Shown: positions 8,869-16,926, numbered from the stretch's first letter. The stretch is DNA of 25,502 bases from Pseudoxanthomonas mexicana (GCF_001556105.1 NZ_LSIF01000101.1:1-25502); one strand, 5' to 3'. The notes: generated by a model not told the origin, from the sequence alone. A program made the numbers and translations.

Positions 8869-8935
8869 TGTGGGAGCGACGTAAGTCGCGAAAGGTTACC
8901 GGTAACGCTTCATCGCGACTTACGTCGCTCCCACA
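8869..8935. repeat. REPIN-like inverted pair, copy B
   Basis: The same 23-nt arms as in copy A, identical base for base, lie at 8869-8891 and 8913-8935 around a 21-nt loop that differs from copy A and contains its own palindrome (GGTTACCGGTAAC). It fills the gap between the serC stop and the pheA start on the minus strand. Confidence 0.86.
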
Positions 8936-8954
8936 TAGGGATGATGAGGGCTAT

Positions 8955-10043
8955 TCATCCGTTGCGCTGCTGGAAATCGCGCATGAAATCCACCAGCGCC
9001 TGCGCGCCTTCCACCGGCAGCGCGTTGTAGAGCGAGGCACGGATGCCGCCAACGGCCTTGTGGCCCTTCAGCGCCAGCAGGCCGGCCGCCTTGGAGTCGG
9101 CCACGAAACGCGCATTGAGCGTATCGTCGGGCAGGAAGAACGGGATGTTCATCCGCGACCGCGCCGCAGGCGCCACGTCGTTCCGATAGAAGCCGCCCGA
9201 GGCGTCGATCGCACCGTAGACCAGCGACGACTTCACCGCGTTGCGGCGGGCGAACTCGGCGACGCCACCTTCCGCGAGCATCCACTTGAACACCAGCCCG
9301 GCCAGATACCAGTTCCAGGTCGGCGGCGTGTTGAGCATGGAGTCGCGCGCGGCATGCGAGCGGTAATCGAAGATGTCGGCGCGCGGCTGGCCGGCGCGCT
9401 CGAACAGGTCCTTGCGGATGATGACCACCGCCACGCCGACGGGGCCGAGGTTCTTCTGCGCCCCGGCGTAGATCACGCCGTACTTCGATACGTCGAGCGG
9501 CTCTGAGGCGATCGACGAACTGAAGTCGGCGAACAGCGGCACATTGCCGACGTCCGGCGTGTCGCCGCGGAACTCCACGCCGTGGATGGTCTCGTTGGCG
9601 GTGATGTGTACGTAGGCGGCATCGGGCGTGAGCCGCCAGGTGTCGCGTGCCGGGATGTCGTGGAAGCCCCCAGCTTCGCCATCGGCGGCGATGTTGACCG
9701 TGCAGTAGGGGCTGGCCTGCTTGATCGCGGTCTTGCCCCAGTGCCCGGTCACCACGTAGTCGACCACCCGGCCCGGCGCGGCGAAGTTCAGCGCCAGCAG
9801 CGCCTGGTGGGTGGTCGCGCCGCCCGAGAGGAACAGCACCGCGTAGTCGTCCGGGATACCGACCAGCGCACGCAGGTCGGCTTCGGCCTGCGCGGCCACC
9901 GCGATGAAGTCCTGGCTGCGGTGGCTGATTTCCACGATGGACGCGCCGATGCCGTTCCAGTCGAGCATCTCGGCCTGGGCCTGCCGCAATACCGATTCGG
10001 GCAGCGTGGCGGGACCGGCACTGAAGTTGAACGCGCGCGTCAT
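8955..10043 (-). CDS. serC: 3-phosphoserine / phosphohydroxythreonine aminotransferase
   Basis: A 362-residue PLP-dependent class V aminotransferase that makes phosphoserine from 3-phosphohydroxypyruvate in serine synthesis and also serves pyridoxal phosphate synthesis. The protein starts [19 protein letters not shown], the family signature with the substrate-binding FSAGPA loop; a longer upstream frame (to 10148) lacks family support. LSGGATTHQ (72-80) contributes to PLP phosphate binding. The Schiff-base lysine is K197 in [10 protein letters not shown], and HRSQDF (41-46) is also conserved. Length matches E. coli SerC. It is the first gene of the minus-strand serC-pheA-aroA series, with a REPIN between it and pheA. 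Confidence 0.96.
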   Translation of the reverse strand: MTRAFNFSAGPATLPESVLRQAQAEMLDWNGIGASIVEISHRSQDFIAVAAQAEADLRALVGIPDDYAVLFLSGGATTHQALLALNFAAPGRVVDYVVTGHWGKTAIKQASPYCTVNIAADGEAGGFHDIPARDTWRLTPDAAYVHITANETIHGVEFRGDTPDVGNVPLFADFSSSIASEPLDVSKYGVIYAGAQKNLGPVGVAVVIIRKDLFERAGQPRADIFDYRSHAARDSMLNTPPTWNWYLAGLVFKWMLAEGGVAEFARRNAVKSSLVYGAIDASGGFYRNDVAPAARSRMNIPFFLPDDTLNARFVADSKAAGLLALKGHKAVGGIRASLYNALPVEGAQALVDFMRDFQQRNG

Positions 10044-10176
10044 GGGGCACCCGGAAAAATGAATCCCTAGTATGCCGCAGTGCATCAGTTGCAGGGGCAA
10101 CCAGCGCGGCCGCATCCTTTTCTTCATCGGCTGCGTACTACCCTGCACAGCGCCACCGGGTCGAAGTGCCGCCCCC

Positions 10177-10182
10177 AGAGGA
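10177..10182 (+). promoter_or_regulatory. Ribosome binding site that fixes the msrP start
   Basis: AGAGGA lies seven nt before the ATG at 10190. This supports that start over the in-frame GTG at 10166, which would put eight extra residues before the Tat signal. Confidence 0.6.
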
Positions 10183-10189
10183 ATACCCC

Positions 10190-11158
10190 ATGTCCCTGCG
10201 CGATGCCCTGCGGATCTCCGCCTCCGAAATCACCGACGAGCGCGTCTACCTCGAGCGCCGGCGCCTGCTGCAGGCATTCGCCGCGGTGCCCGCGCTGGCC
10301 CTGGCCGGCTGCGCCGAGGCCGAACCGCCCGCGCCGCCGAAAGCGGTGGTCACGCCCGAGCAGGCGCGGTCCGGGTTCCGGACCAACGAAGCACTGACGC
10401 GTTTCGAGGACGTCAGCACCTACAACAACTTCTACGAGTTCGGCACCGGCAAGGCCGATCCGTCGAACGCACGCAAGACGCTGAAGACTTCGCCCTGGTC
10501 GGTGGTGGTGGGCGGCGAATGCGCCAAGCCCGGCCGCATCGCCCTCGAGGATCTGCTGAAGGGACTGAAACCGGAAGAACGCATCTACCGCCTGCGCTGC
10601 GTGGAGGGCTGGTCGATGGTGGTCCCGTGGCTGGGGGTGCCGCTGGGCGAGGTGCTGAAGAAGTTCCAGCCGACCTCAAAGGCCAAGTACGTCGCCTTCA
10701 CCACCCTCGCCGACCCGGTACAGATGCCGGGCGTGCGCTACGGCTCGATCAACTGGCCGTACCGCGAGGGCCTGCGCGTCGACGAGGCGATGCATCCGCT
10801 GACGCTGCTGGCCACCGGCCTGTACGGCAAGCCGCTGCCGCAGCAGAACGGGGCGCCGCTGCGGCTGGTGGTGCCGTGGAAGTACGGCTTCAAGAGCATC
10901 AAGTCGATCGTGGAGATCAAGTTCGTCGAAAAGATGCCGGAGACGGCCTGGCACGACCTGCAACCGTCGGAGTACGGCTTCTTCTCCAACGTCAACCCGA
11001 ACGTCGACCACCCGCGCTGGAGCCAGAAGACCGAGCGGCGCATCGCCGGCACCCAGAGCAAGCTGTTCGCCGAACGCATTCCCACCCGGATGTTCAACGG
11101 CTATGCCGACCAGGTGGCATCGCTGTACAGCGGTCTCGACCTGAAGAAGTGGTACTGA
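10190..11158 (+). CDS. msrP: Periplasmic methionine sulfoxide reductase, molybdopterin subunit
   Basis: A 322-residue sulfite-oxidase-family protein (formerly YedY) that reduces methionine sulfoxide in oxidised periplasmic proteins, with electrons from MsrQ. The N-terminus carries a twin-arginine signal with ERRRLLQ (22-28) and a hydrophobic stretch, so the folded, cofactor-loaded protein is expected to be exported by Tat. The Mo-ligating cysteine is C137 in [15 protein letters not shown]. Also conserved are TYNNFYEFG (77-85) and [11 protein letters not shown]. The signal ends ALALAGC, a match to a lipoprotein cleavage box at C41, unlike the soluble E. coli protein. The stop codon is immediately followed by the msrQ start. 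Length is close to E. coli MsrP. Confidence 0.94.
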   Translation: MSLRDALRISASEITDERVYLERRRLLQAFAAVPALALAGCAEAEPPAPPKAVVTPEQARSGFRTNEALTRFEDVSTYNNFYEFGTGKADPSNARKTLKTSPWSVVVGGECAKPGRIALEDLLKGLKPEERIYRLRCVEGWSMVVPWLGVPLGEVLKKFQPTSKAKYVAFTTLADPVQMPGVRYGSINWPYREGLRVDEAMHPLTLLATGLYGKPLPQQNGAPLRLVVPWKYGFKSIKSIVEIKFVEKMPETAWHDLQPSEYGFFSNVNPNVDHPRWSQKTERRIAGTQSKLFAERIPTRMFNGYADQVASLYSGLDLKKWY

Positions 11159-11797
11159 GTGGCGCCGGGACGAAAGCCATCCACTGGCCTGATTGCCGCG
11201 AAAGCGGCGGTGCACGCGCTGGCGCTGACGCCGCTGACGATCCTGGCGTGGCAGTTTTACGACGTCTGGCAGACCGGCAGCGACGCGCTGGGCGCGGATC
11301 CGGTGGCGGAAATCGAACATCGCACCGGCCTGTGGGCGCTGCGCTTCCTGATGATCGCGCTGGCGGTTACACCGCTGCGCCAGCTGACCGGCCAAGCGGT
11401 GCTGCTGCGCTTCCGCCGCATGCTGGGCCTGTACGCGTTCCTCTACGCCACGCTGCATCTGGGCGTTTACCTGGGACTGGACCTGCGCGGCTACTGGATG
11501 CAGATCTTCGAGGAGATCATCAAACGGCCGTACATCACGGTGGGCTTCGCCGCCTGGCTGTTGCTGGTGCCCCTGGCGATCACCTCCACCCAGGGCTGGA
11601 TGCGCCGTCTCGGCCGCCGCTGGGGCCAGCTGCACAAGCTGGTCTACGCCATCGGCGTACTGGCCGTGCTGCACTTCTGGTGGCTGGTGAAGTCCGACAT
11701 CCGCGAGCCGCTGCTGTACGCAGCCATCCTGGCGGCCCTGCTGGGCTGGCGTGCGTGGAAGAAGTTCAGCCCGCGCCGAACAGCAGCAACGCGCTGA
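11159..11797 (+). CDS. msrQ: Haem-b membrane subunit of the MsrPQ system
   Basis: A 212-residue polytopic inner-membrane protein of the ferric reductase-like family (formerly YedZ). It carries electrons from the quinone pool or a flavin reductase to MsrP. About six membrane segments are visible. Histidines suited to haem binding occur in ATLHLGVYLG, in GQLHKLVYAIG and in VLHFWWLVK. The GTG start follows the msrP TGA with no gap, so translation is almost certainly coupled. The 3' end overlaps the convergent FHA gene by 32 nt. Length agrees with E. coli MsrQ (211 residues). Confidence 0.93.
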   Translation: MAPGRKPSTGLIAAKAAVHALALTPLTILAWQFYDVWQTGSDALGADPVAEIEHRTGLWALRFLMIALAVTPLRQLTGQAVLLRFRRMLGLYAFLYATLHLGVYLGLDLRGYWMQIFEEIIKRPYITVGFAAWLLLVPLAITSTQGWMRRLGRRWGQLHKLVYAIGVLAVLHFWWLVKSDIREPLLYAAILAALLGWRAWKKFSPRRTAATR

Positions 11798-12569
11798 GCG
11801 CGCCCGCCATCAGCAACGCAGCCAGCAGCAGCCACGGCCAGCGCAAGGCTGACGATCCGGACCTGACCTCGGCAATGCGCTCGGCGGATGCCGCCCCGGC
11901 ATCGTTCGCAGCGCCGGCCTCTTCGAACTTTGCGCTCGGCGCCCACGGCACTTCCAGTACGAAACGATGCTGGGCATCGAACACGATCTGGTCGCCCGCC
12001 GCGAGCAGCGCATCCCGCACCACGACGCCGTTGACCCGCGTGCCTTCGGACGACCCCAGGTCGCGCAGCAGGACACGATCGCCACGCAACTCCAATCGGG
12101 CGTGCCGCTCGGCGAATGCCGGATCGTCGATCCGGATGTGCGCATCACGCGCGCGACCGACGACGCGCGGCTGCTCCAGCGACACGCTCCTGCCGTGGTA
12201 CTTGCCACCCAGGCCACGCAGCACGACCCGCATGTCGCCCTGGCCGGCATCACTGTCGCGCAGGTCCGACGCCGATGCGTAACCCGACTGCAGCAGCAGT
12301 TCCACCCCTTCCACATAGACCGCGTCACCGGACCGCAATACCGCCATGCGCTTTACCGGACGGCCGTTGATGTGCACGCCGCGCATGCCGTTGGCCACCT
12401 GCAACCACAGGCCGCGCCGGTCCACGCAGATCTGGGCGAGCAAGGCGCCCTGCAAGGCATCGCCGACACCGATCGTGCCCGCGGCTTCGCGCACGATACG
12501 GTGCACACCGGTGGTGAGCGGCCGGTCCGGCGCGGGGCGGTTGCTGAAATGAAGTCTGAGGTTCTGCAC
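11766..12569 (-). CDS. FHA-domain protein with C-terminal membrane anchor
   Basis: A 267-residue protein. FHA domains bind phosphothreonine peptides. The C-terminal copy (about 114-207) has a recognisable core: VVGRARDAHIRIDD, then ERHARLEL, then SSEGTRVNG and AAGDQI. An N-terminal region (about 20-95) has a weak, related pattern (GVHINGRPV, LRSGDAVYVEG) and may be a degenerate second FHA fold. A linker rich in Ala, Asp and Glu (210-235) leads to one membrane segment (about 244-264), so the FHA domains probably face the cytoplasm. I favour the GTG start at 12569 (VQNLRLHF) over the ATG at 12620, which adds a cysteine-containing, unlikely N-terminus. No kinase, phosphatase or type VI secretion gene is nearby. 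Confidence 0.8.
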   Translation of the reverse strand: MQNLRLHFSNRPAPDRPLTTGVHRIVREAAGTIGVGDALQGALLAQICVDRRGLWLQVANGMRGVHINGRPVKRMAVLRSGDAVYVEGVELLLQSGYASASDLRDSDAGQGDMRVVLRGLGGKYHGRSVSLEQPRVVGRARDAHIRIDDPAFAERHARLELRGDRVLLRDLGSSEGTRVNGVVVRDALLAAGDQIVFDAQHRFVLEVPWAPSAKFEEAGAANDAGAASAERIAEVRSGSSALRWPWLLLAALLMAGALSALLLFGAG

Positions 12570-12668
12570 GCGACGCGAGCCTAGCAGGTTGGCGCACGGC
12601 AGGCAGCCCCGGCTTGGCATCTTCCTGCGGTGCCGCGCAGAATAGCTTCACGTCACAGGAGTCCGCGC

Positions 12669-12944
12669 ATGGCCAGCATCGATATCCAGCACCCGCATTC
12701 CAAAACGCCTGCGCAGGCGCGCAAGGCCATCGAAGGCGTCGCGAAAAAACTGGCCGAGCGCTTCGACATGGAGTACGGCTGGGACGGCGACACCCTGAAC
12801 TTCAGCCGCTCCGGCGTGGACGGCAAGATCGCGTTGCTGGCCGACAAGCTGCGGGTCACCGCGAGCCTTGGCTTCCTGCTGTCGGCGATGAAGGGCCCGA
12901 TCGAAGCCGAGATCCGCCGGGTGCTCAGCGAGAAGTTCGACTAG
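12669..12944 (+). CDS. Polyhydroxyalkanoic acid system family protein
   Basis: A 91-residue soluble protein resembling the small family found beside PHA-granule genes (PHA_gran_rgn). The sequence opens MASIDIQHPHSKTPAQARKA and contains KKLAERFDMEYGW, typical of that family: a short beta-rich fold with an N-terminal helix and no membrane segment. The family's biochemical role is not established. AGGAG at 12657-12661 gives a well-spaced ribosome binding site that fixes the start. It is convergent with the next gene, and their stop codons share the palindrome CTAG. It begins 100 nt beyond the FHA gene start, divergent from it. The phasin-like gene at 15083 supports a granule-related context. Confidence 0.8.
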   Translation: MASIDIQHPHSKTPAQARKAIEGVAKKLAERFDMEYGWDGDTLNFSRSGVDGKIALLADKLRVTASLGFLLSAMKGPIEAEIRRVLSEKFD

Positions 12945-13657
12945 TCGCGGAACGGATCCGGGTCGCCCGAGAACAGCCGGCGGGACACTGCGCGCTCCGC
13001 GCGTTCGATGTCGCGCACGAACGCCTTGCCGTCGCCCAGCGCTGCGAAGGCGGCGAAACCGCGCTCCAGGAAGCCCTGCAGTTCGCCCAGCCCGGTCGCC
13101 TTGGCCGGACCGCGCGACAACTTGAGCAGCGTGGCCACGCCCGGGGTCTTCACGGCGCGCGCCAGGCCCACGCCGACCTCCGCAATCAGGTCGATCTGGT
13201 GCCGGCGCAGCCGCGGCAGGCCCACCTCCCGATACGCCTGGCCGTACAGGTCGGCATCCAGCTTGCGGCGGTTCGGCGCCAGCCGGTGCAGCGCCTCGGC
13301 CATGCGCATGTCCAGTGCGTGGGTCAGCACGCCCAGTTCGATGCCATGGGCTACGGTTTCCAGCACGGCGCCGGGCAGCAGGCGCTGCATCATCGGCATC
13401 ACCTTGGCGACGTTGGCATCCCGTCCGCTGAAATCGTGGTCGCCATAGACGTCGGTCAGAAAGAACATGGCGGCCGCCCGCCGCGTCGGGTCGCTGAGGA
13501 AGTGCGCGAAGCTGTCCTCCAGGCGCCCGGCCTGCCAGCGCCGCACCTCGGGCAGCCAGCGCAGCCGGTTGCGCGGGTCGCGCGCCGGGTCGTGTATCGC
13601 CTGGTGCCAGGCCAGACGCCTGCCGACGCGTTCGATCAGCGGATTCATTCGTGCCAT
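12941..13657 (-). CDS. Conserved hypothetical protein, possible FFLEELY-motif family
   Basis: A 238-residue soluble, helix-rich protein. Near residues 65-75 it has AAMFFLTDVYGDHDF, which resembles the motif that names the FFLEELY proteins of xanthomonads and pseudomonads; family membership is my recognition by eye. Function is unknown. Start choice is uncertain: ATG codons at 13666, 13657 and 13648 are in frame and none has a clear ribosome binding site; I list the middle one. A much longer frame upstream on this strand is an antisense artefact. It is divergent from the patatin-like gene across less than 90 nt, so the two may share a regulatory region. No membrane segment or signal peptide is visible. 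Confidence 0.7.
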   Translation of the reverse strand: MARMNPLIERVGRRLAWHQAIHDPARDPRNRLRWLPEVRRWQAGRLEDSFAHFLSDPTRRAAAMFFLTDVYGDHDFSGRDANVAKVMPMMQRLLPGAVLETVAHGIELGVLTHALDMRMAEALHRLAPNRRKLDADLYGQAYREVGLPRLRRHQIDLIAEVGVGLARAVKTPGVATLLKLSRGPAKATGLGELQGFLERGFAAFAALGDGKAFVRDIERAERAVSRRLFSGDPDPFRD

Positions 13658-13744
13658 GGGCCGCATGATCCCGGCGCATGGCGACCACCGCAACCCGCAG
13701 GCCGGTCGGCTACACTCGGGCGGCAAGGTCACCACGGGTAGTAC

Positions 13745-14989
13745 ATGCTTTCGATCCACAGTGCGCGGCAACGCGGCCACAACGGCAAGATCGGCCTGGC
13801 CATCGCCGGTGGCGGCCCCATCGGCGGCATGTACGAGCTCGGCGCGCTGCGCGCCCTGGACGAGGCGCTGGACGGCCTGGACCTGACCCGGATGGATTGC
13901 TACGTGGGCGTCAGCTCGGGCGCCTTCCTCGCCGCCGGGCTGGCCAACCGCATGGGCACGGCCGAGATGTGCCGCATCTTCATCACCGGCACCAGCGACG
14001 ACGCCGAGTTCCGCCCCGAGACCTTCCTGCGCCCCAACGTCGGCGAGTACCTGCGTCGCGCCGCCAGCCTGCCCGGGCTCTATGCCGACTGGCTGTCGCG
14101 GCTGGTACGCAATCCCCGCCGCGCCACGCGCTGGTCGGACCTGTTCCTGCGGTTCGGCGGCCTGGTGCCCACCGGCATCTTCGACAACGAGGAAGTGGAG
14201 CGCTTCCTGCGCGACATCTTCAACCGGCGCGGCCGCAGCAACGATTTCCGCAGCCTCGAGGCCGACCTGTTCGTGGTCGCGGTCGACCTGGACAGCGGCG
14301 AGGCGGTGCGATTCGGCGAGCAAGGCTGGGACGACGTCCCGATCTCGCGCGCCGTTCAGGCCAGTTCCGCCCTGCCCGGCCTGTATCCGCCGGTGGAAAT
14401 CGGTGGCCGTCATTTCCTCGACGGCGCCTTGCGTCGCACCATGCACGCGAGCACCGTGCTGGACCGCGGCATCGACTTGATGATCGGCATCAATCCGCTG
14501 GTGCCGTTCGACGCCAACCAGGCCGTCCCGCAGGCGGACGAGGCCGAACAGGTCGGGCTGGCCAGCGGCGGCCTGCCCGCCGTGCTGTCGCAGACGCTGC
14601 GCACGTTGCTGCAGTCGCGCATGCAGATCGGCATGGAGAAGTACCCGCACCGGTATCCGGACATCGACCAGCTGGTGTTCGAGCCCAACGCGGACGACAG
14701 CGAGCTGTTCTTCACCAACCTCTTCAGCTTTTCCTCGCGCCACCGTGTCTGCCAGCTGGCCTATCGCAACACGCTGGCCGACCTGCGCAAGCGCGCCGCC
14801 GTGCTCAAGCCGATGCTGGCCGCGCATGGCATCCGCTACAACGAGGACATCGTCAACGACCGCCATCGTTCGATCCTGGACGGGCTGGACGTGACCCCGC
14901 GCATGACCGAAACCACCGCCCGCCTGCGCCGCGCCCTCGACGACGTCGACCAACTGGTGTCGCGCCACCGGGCGGCCCGTCGCTTCTGA
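13745..14989 (+). CDS. Patatin-like phospholipase / lipid acyl hydrolase
   Basis: A 414-residue patatin-fold serine hydrolase. The N-terminal catalytic region shows the oxyanion loop GGGPIGG (22-28), the nucleophile elbow GVSSG (55-59, Ser57) and the catalytic DGA (226-228), so the Ser-Asp dyad is intact. The C-terminal third (about 280-414) is helical, Arg-rich and not part of the core fold. No signal peptide is visible, so it is probably cytoplasmic, acting on membrane or storage lipids. A possible -10 TACACT lies at 13711-13716, but no matching -35. With granule-associated genes on either side, a role in storage-lipid turnover is plausible; an unrelated phospholipase role is equally possible. 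Confidence 0.85.
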   Translation: MLSIHSARQRGHNGKIGLAIAGGGPIGGMYELGALRALDEALDGLDLTRMDCYVGVSSGAFLAAGLANRMGTAEMCRIFITGTSDDAEFRPETFLRPNVGEYLRRAASLPGLYADWLSRLVRNPRRATRWSDLFLRFGGLVPTGIFDNEEVERFLRDIFNRRGRSNDFRSLEADLFVVAVDLDSGEAVRFGEQGWDDVPISRAVQASSALPGLYPPVEIGGRHFLDGALRRTMHASTVLDRGIDLMIGINPLVPFDANQAVPQADEAEQVGLASGGLPAVLSQTLRTLLQSRMQIGMEKYPHRYPDIDQLVFEPNADDSELFFTNLFSFSSRHRVCQLAYRNTLADLRKRAAVLKPMLAAHGIRYNEDIVNDRHRSILDGLDVTPRMTETTARLRRALDDVDQLVSRHRAARRF

Positions 14990-15082
14990 TCCGCTCACGG
15001 CCGCATCACCGGCTGGTGTGAAAACTCTAGACGCGCCATCGATTCTGGCGCGCACTCCCAACATCCTCATCGACGGAACGCC

Positions 15083-15646
15083 ATGGCCACGCTGAAGAAG
15101 TCCGCACGCAAGAAGACCGCATCCGCTTCCAAGAACGAAGACCTGCAGGCGCAGGCCGAGCAGATGTCCAAGCGCCTTGGCGAATCCGCGCAGCAGGTAT
15201 GGCTGGCGGGCGTCGGTGCCTTCGGACGCGCCCAGGCAGAAGGCAACAAGCTGTTCGAGACGCTGGTGAAGGAAGGCCTCTCTCTGGAACACATCACCCG
15301 CAAGGCGGCGGGTGGCAAGGCGCAATCCGTGCGCGATGCCGTCGAGACCACGGTCGGCCAGGCGCGGGAACGCGCCTCGGATACGTGGGATCGCCTGGAG
15401 AAAGTGTTCGAGGAGCGCGTGCACCGCGCCCTGCGCCGGCTCGAAGTGCCCAGCCGCGAGGATCTCTCCGCGTTGATCGACCGCGTCGACGCACTGAATG
15501 CCGAACTGCGCAAGCTCGGTGGCGCGCCCTCCGCAAAGCCCGCCCGTGCGGCGCGTCCGCGCAAGGCCGCCGTCAAGAAACCGGCGCCTGCTGCCACGAA
15601 GAAAACGCCCGCGAAGCGGGCATCGCGCAAGAAGGCTGCACCATAA
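15083..15646 (+). CDS. Phasin-family granule-associated protein with basic tail
   Basis: A 187-residue protein of the PhaI/PhaF phasin type. Residues about 18-145 form a long amphipathic helical region beginning with the family pattern VWLAGVGAFGRAQAEG (39-54). The last 40 residues are an Ala/Lys/Pro/Arg tail of the histone-H1-like kind seen in PhaF, which binds DNA in Pseudomonas and helps share granules between daughter cells. The first ten residues are also basic. No PHA synthase gene is in this window, so granules may be made by a gene elsewhere, or the protein may act mainly on the nucleoid or on other lipid bodies. Terminator-like hairpins follow it. A shorter paralogue lies at 22133-22537. 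Confidence 0.85.
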   Translation: MATLKKSARKKTASASKNEDLQAQAEQMSKRLGESAQQVWLAGVGAFGRAQAEGNKLFETLVKEGLSLEHITRKAAGGKAQSVRDAVETTVGQARERASDTWDRLEKVFEERVHRALRRLEVPSREDLSALIDRVDALNAELRKLGGAPSAKPARAARPRKAAVKKPAPAATKKTPAKRASRKKAAP

Positions 15647-15660
15647 GGCGGCACTCGCAC

Positions 15661-15688
15661 ATTCGCATGTATTCATGAACGAATTTTT
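15661..15688 (+). terminator. Terminator-like hairpin after the phasin gene
   Basis: ATTCG (15661-15665) pairs with CGAAT (15680-15684), with an inner CATG/CATG pairing and a small loop, followed by TTTT. It is AT-rich for this genome and lies 15 nt past the stop codon. Confidence 0.5.
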
Positions 15689-15726
15689 GTTGCGCGGCAC
15701 CATTCAATGGCGTAACAATCGTTCCG

Positions 15727-15790
15727 GCCCGCCAGTCCATCGAAGTTCGTTTGCTCCCCTCCCCTTACGACTTCGGACTGGCGGGCTTTT
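15727..15790 (+). terminator. Large terminator-like hairpin
   Basis: A perfect 12-bp stem (15727-15738 with 15775-15786, GCCCGCCAGTCC and complement) plus an inner GAAGT/ACTTC pairing (15742-15746 with 15770-15774) encloses a pyrimidine-rich loop. TTTT follows. It is larger than a normal terminator and might belong to a small structured RNA. Confidence 0.6.
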
Positions 15791-15825
15791 CCATGCCCGT
15801 CATCCGGCATGCGGCCGGCCGGTCA

Positions 15826-15855
15826 CAGACACGTAAGCGGCTGGCCCGGTAGAAT
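15826..15855 (+). promoter_or_regulatory. Candidate sigma-70 promoter for the Mrr-like gene
   Basis: CAGACA (15826-15831) and TAGAAT (15850-15855) are separated by 18 nt. The -10 match is five of six. A start about 28 nt before the ATG at 15890 would follow. Confidence 0.45.
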
Positions 15856-15889
15856 CGCGGGTCTAAAAACAACAACGCGCCCGCGCTAC

Positions 15890-16843
15890 ATGTCTATCTG
15901 GCTTCTCGGCTTGGCCGTCACCCTCGTGAGCGGCATTGCGGCCACCGTTTACTTCTGGCTGATCCGCCGTCCGCATGACGAAATGTCCTACGGCCTGCAC
16001 GCGCTCTCCGGATTGCGCTGGCGCGAATTCTCCAAGCTCGTGCTTGCCGCCATGGCACGCCGTGGCCTGATGGAAGCGACACCCGAGCAGCAGGAATCGC
16101 GCGAACCGCAATCGACCTTCCTGCTCGCCCGGGGCGACGAGCGCTGGTTGCTGTCGTGCAAGCACGGGTCCGCCTACCGGATCGCCGCGGCACCGGTCCA
16201 GGAACTCGCGGCCAGCATCCGCCTGGGTGCCGCACAAGGCGGCATCCTTGCCACCGAGGGCAAGGTCGAGAAAGAGGGCCGTGACGCTGCGCAGGGCACC
16301 AACATCGAGCTGCTCGACGGTCCGCGCCTGTGGCCTGAAGTCCGCGACCTCATCGAACCCTCGCTTCGCGAGCAGATCGCCCACTACGCCACCGCGCGCG
16401 CAAAGCGCCATGCAGGCATCTCCTGGCTGGGTGCGATCACGCTAGGGGCATTGGCCATGGCCGTCTGGTCCGGCACTCGTCCGACGACGGCCACCGATGC
16501 TCCTGCGGCGGCTGCCCAGGTCGTGCCGGCCAGCGCCAAGACGACAGCTGCAGTGGCCCCGTCCACCCCGCAGGAAAGCTTCCATGAACCGACGGAAGCG
16601 GAGCTGGAAGCGCAGATGCGCGACGTGTTGAAGGCGCTGTCGAAGACCCCGGGCATCACGCGCGGCGTCTGGCAGACCCGGCTGACCCTGAGCATCGACC
16701 GCGTGGCCAGCGAAAAGGAAGTCTGGCCGTGGATCTGCCTGGAACTGGAGCGTTATCCGGCCCTGCGCGCGAGCCGCGTGCAGCTCAATCCCCCGCCGGG
16801 CAGCAGCGAGCCAGTGCGCTGGCGACAGTGCAAGACGATGTGA
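15890..16843 (+). CDS. Membrane protein with degenerate Mrr-like nuclease-fold domain
   Basis: A 317-residue protein: N-terminal membrane segment (3-24), a domain resembling the Mrr_cat restriction-endonuclease fold (about 40-150), a second membrane segment (177-193), an Ala/Pro/Thr-rich linker and a soluble C-terminal domain (about 225-317). The nuclease-like part has the spacing of WLLSCKHG (86-93), then a helix, then GGILATEG, as in Mrr proteins, where the motif is usually QCK or ECK. Here the residue is Ser, and I see no convincing catalytic Asp upstream. It is therefore more likely a binding or scaffold domain than an active nuclease. The C-terminal domain is unrecognised. The start is the ATG at 15890; a longer GTG-initiated frame from 15809 lacks support. 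Confidence 0.65.
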   Translation: MSIWLLGLAVTLVSGIAATVYFWLIRRPHDEMSYGLHALSGLRWREFSKLVLAAMARRGLMEATPEQQESREPQSTFLLARGDERWLLSCKHGSAYRIAAAPVQELAASIRLGAAQGGILATEGKVEKEGRDAAQGTNIELLDGPRLWPEVRDLIEPSLREQIAHYATARAKRHAGISWLGAITLGALAMAVWSGTRPTTATDAPAAAAQVVPASAKTTAAVAPSTPQESFHEPTEAELEAQMRDVLKALSKTPGITRGVWQTRLTLSIDRVASEKEVWPWICLELERYPALRASRVQLNPPPGSSEPVRWRQCKTM

Positions 16844-16926
16844 CCGGCCGTGCGCCGCGACGTTCGGTCGCTGTGCGCACTGCCCTCGCCAGCGGATGAT
16901 CCGGCGATCATCCCGCCCTTCACGCC

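Noticed and set aside
10072..12282. A 736-residue plus-strand frame overlapping msrP and msrQ
   Set aside because: It is in a different frame from two genes with clear cofactor-binding motifs and has a shuffled Arg/Ala/Pro composition.
12941..15703. A 920-residue frame on the minus strand
   Set aside because: Most of it is antisense to the patatin and phasin genes, which have full family motifs; only the 3' end, from about 13657, looks coding.
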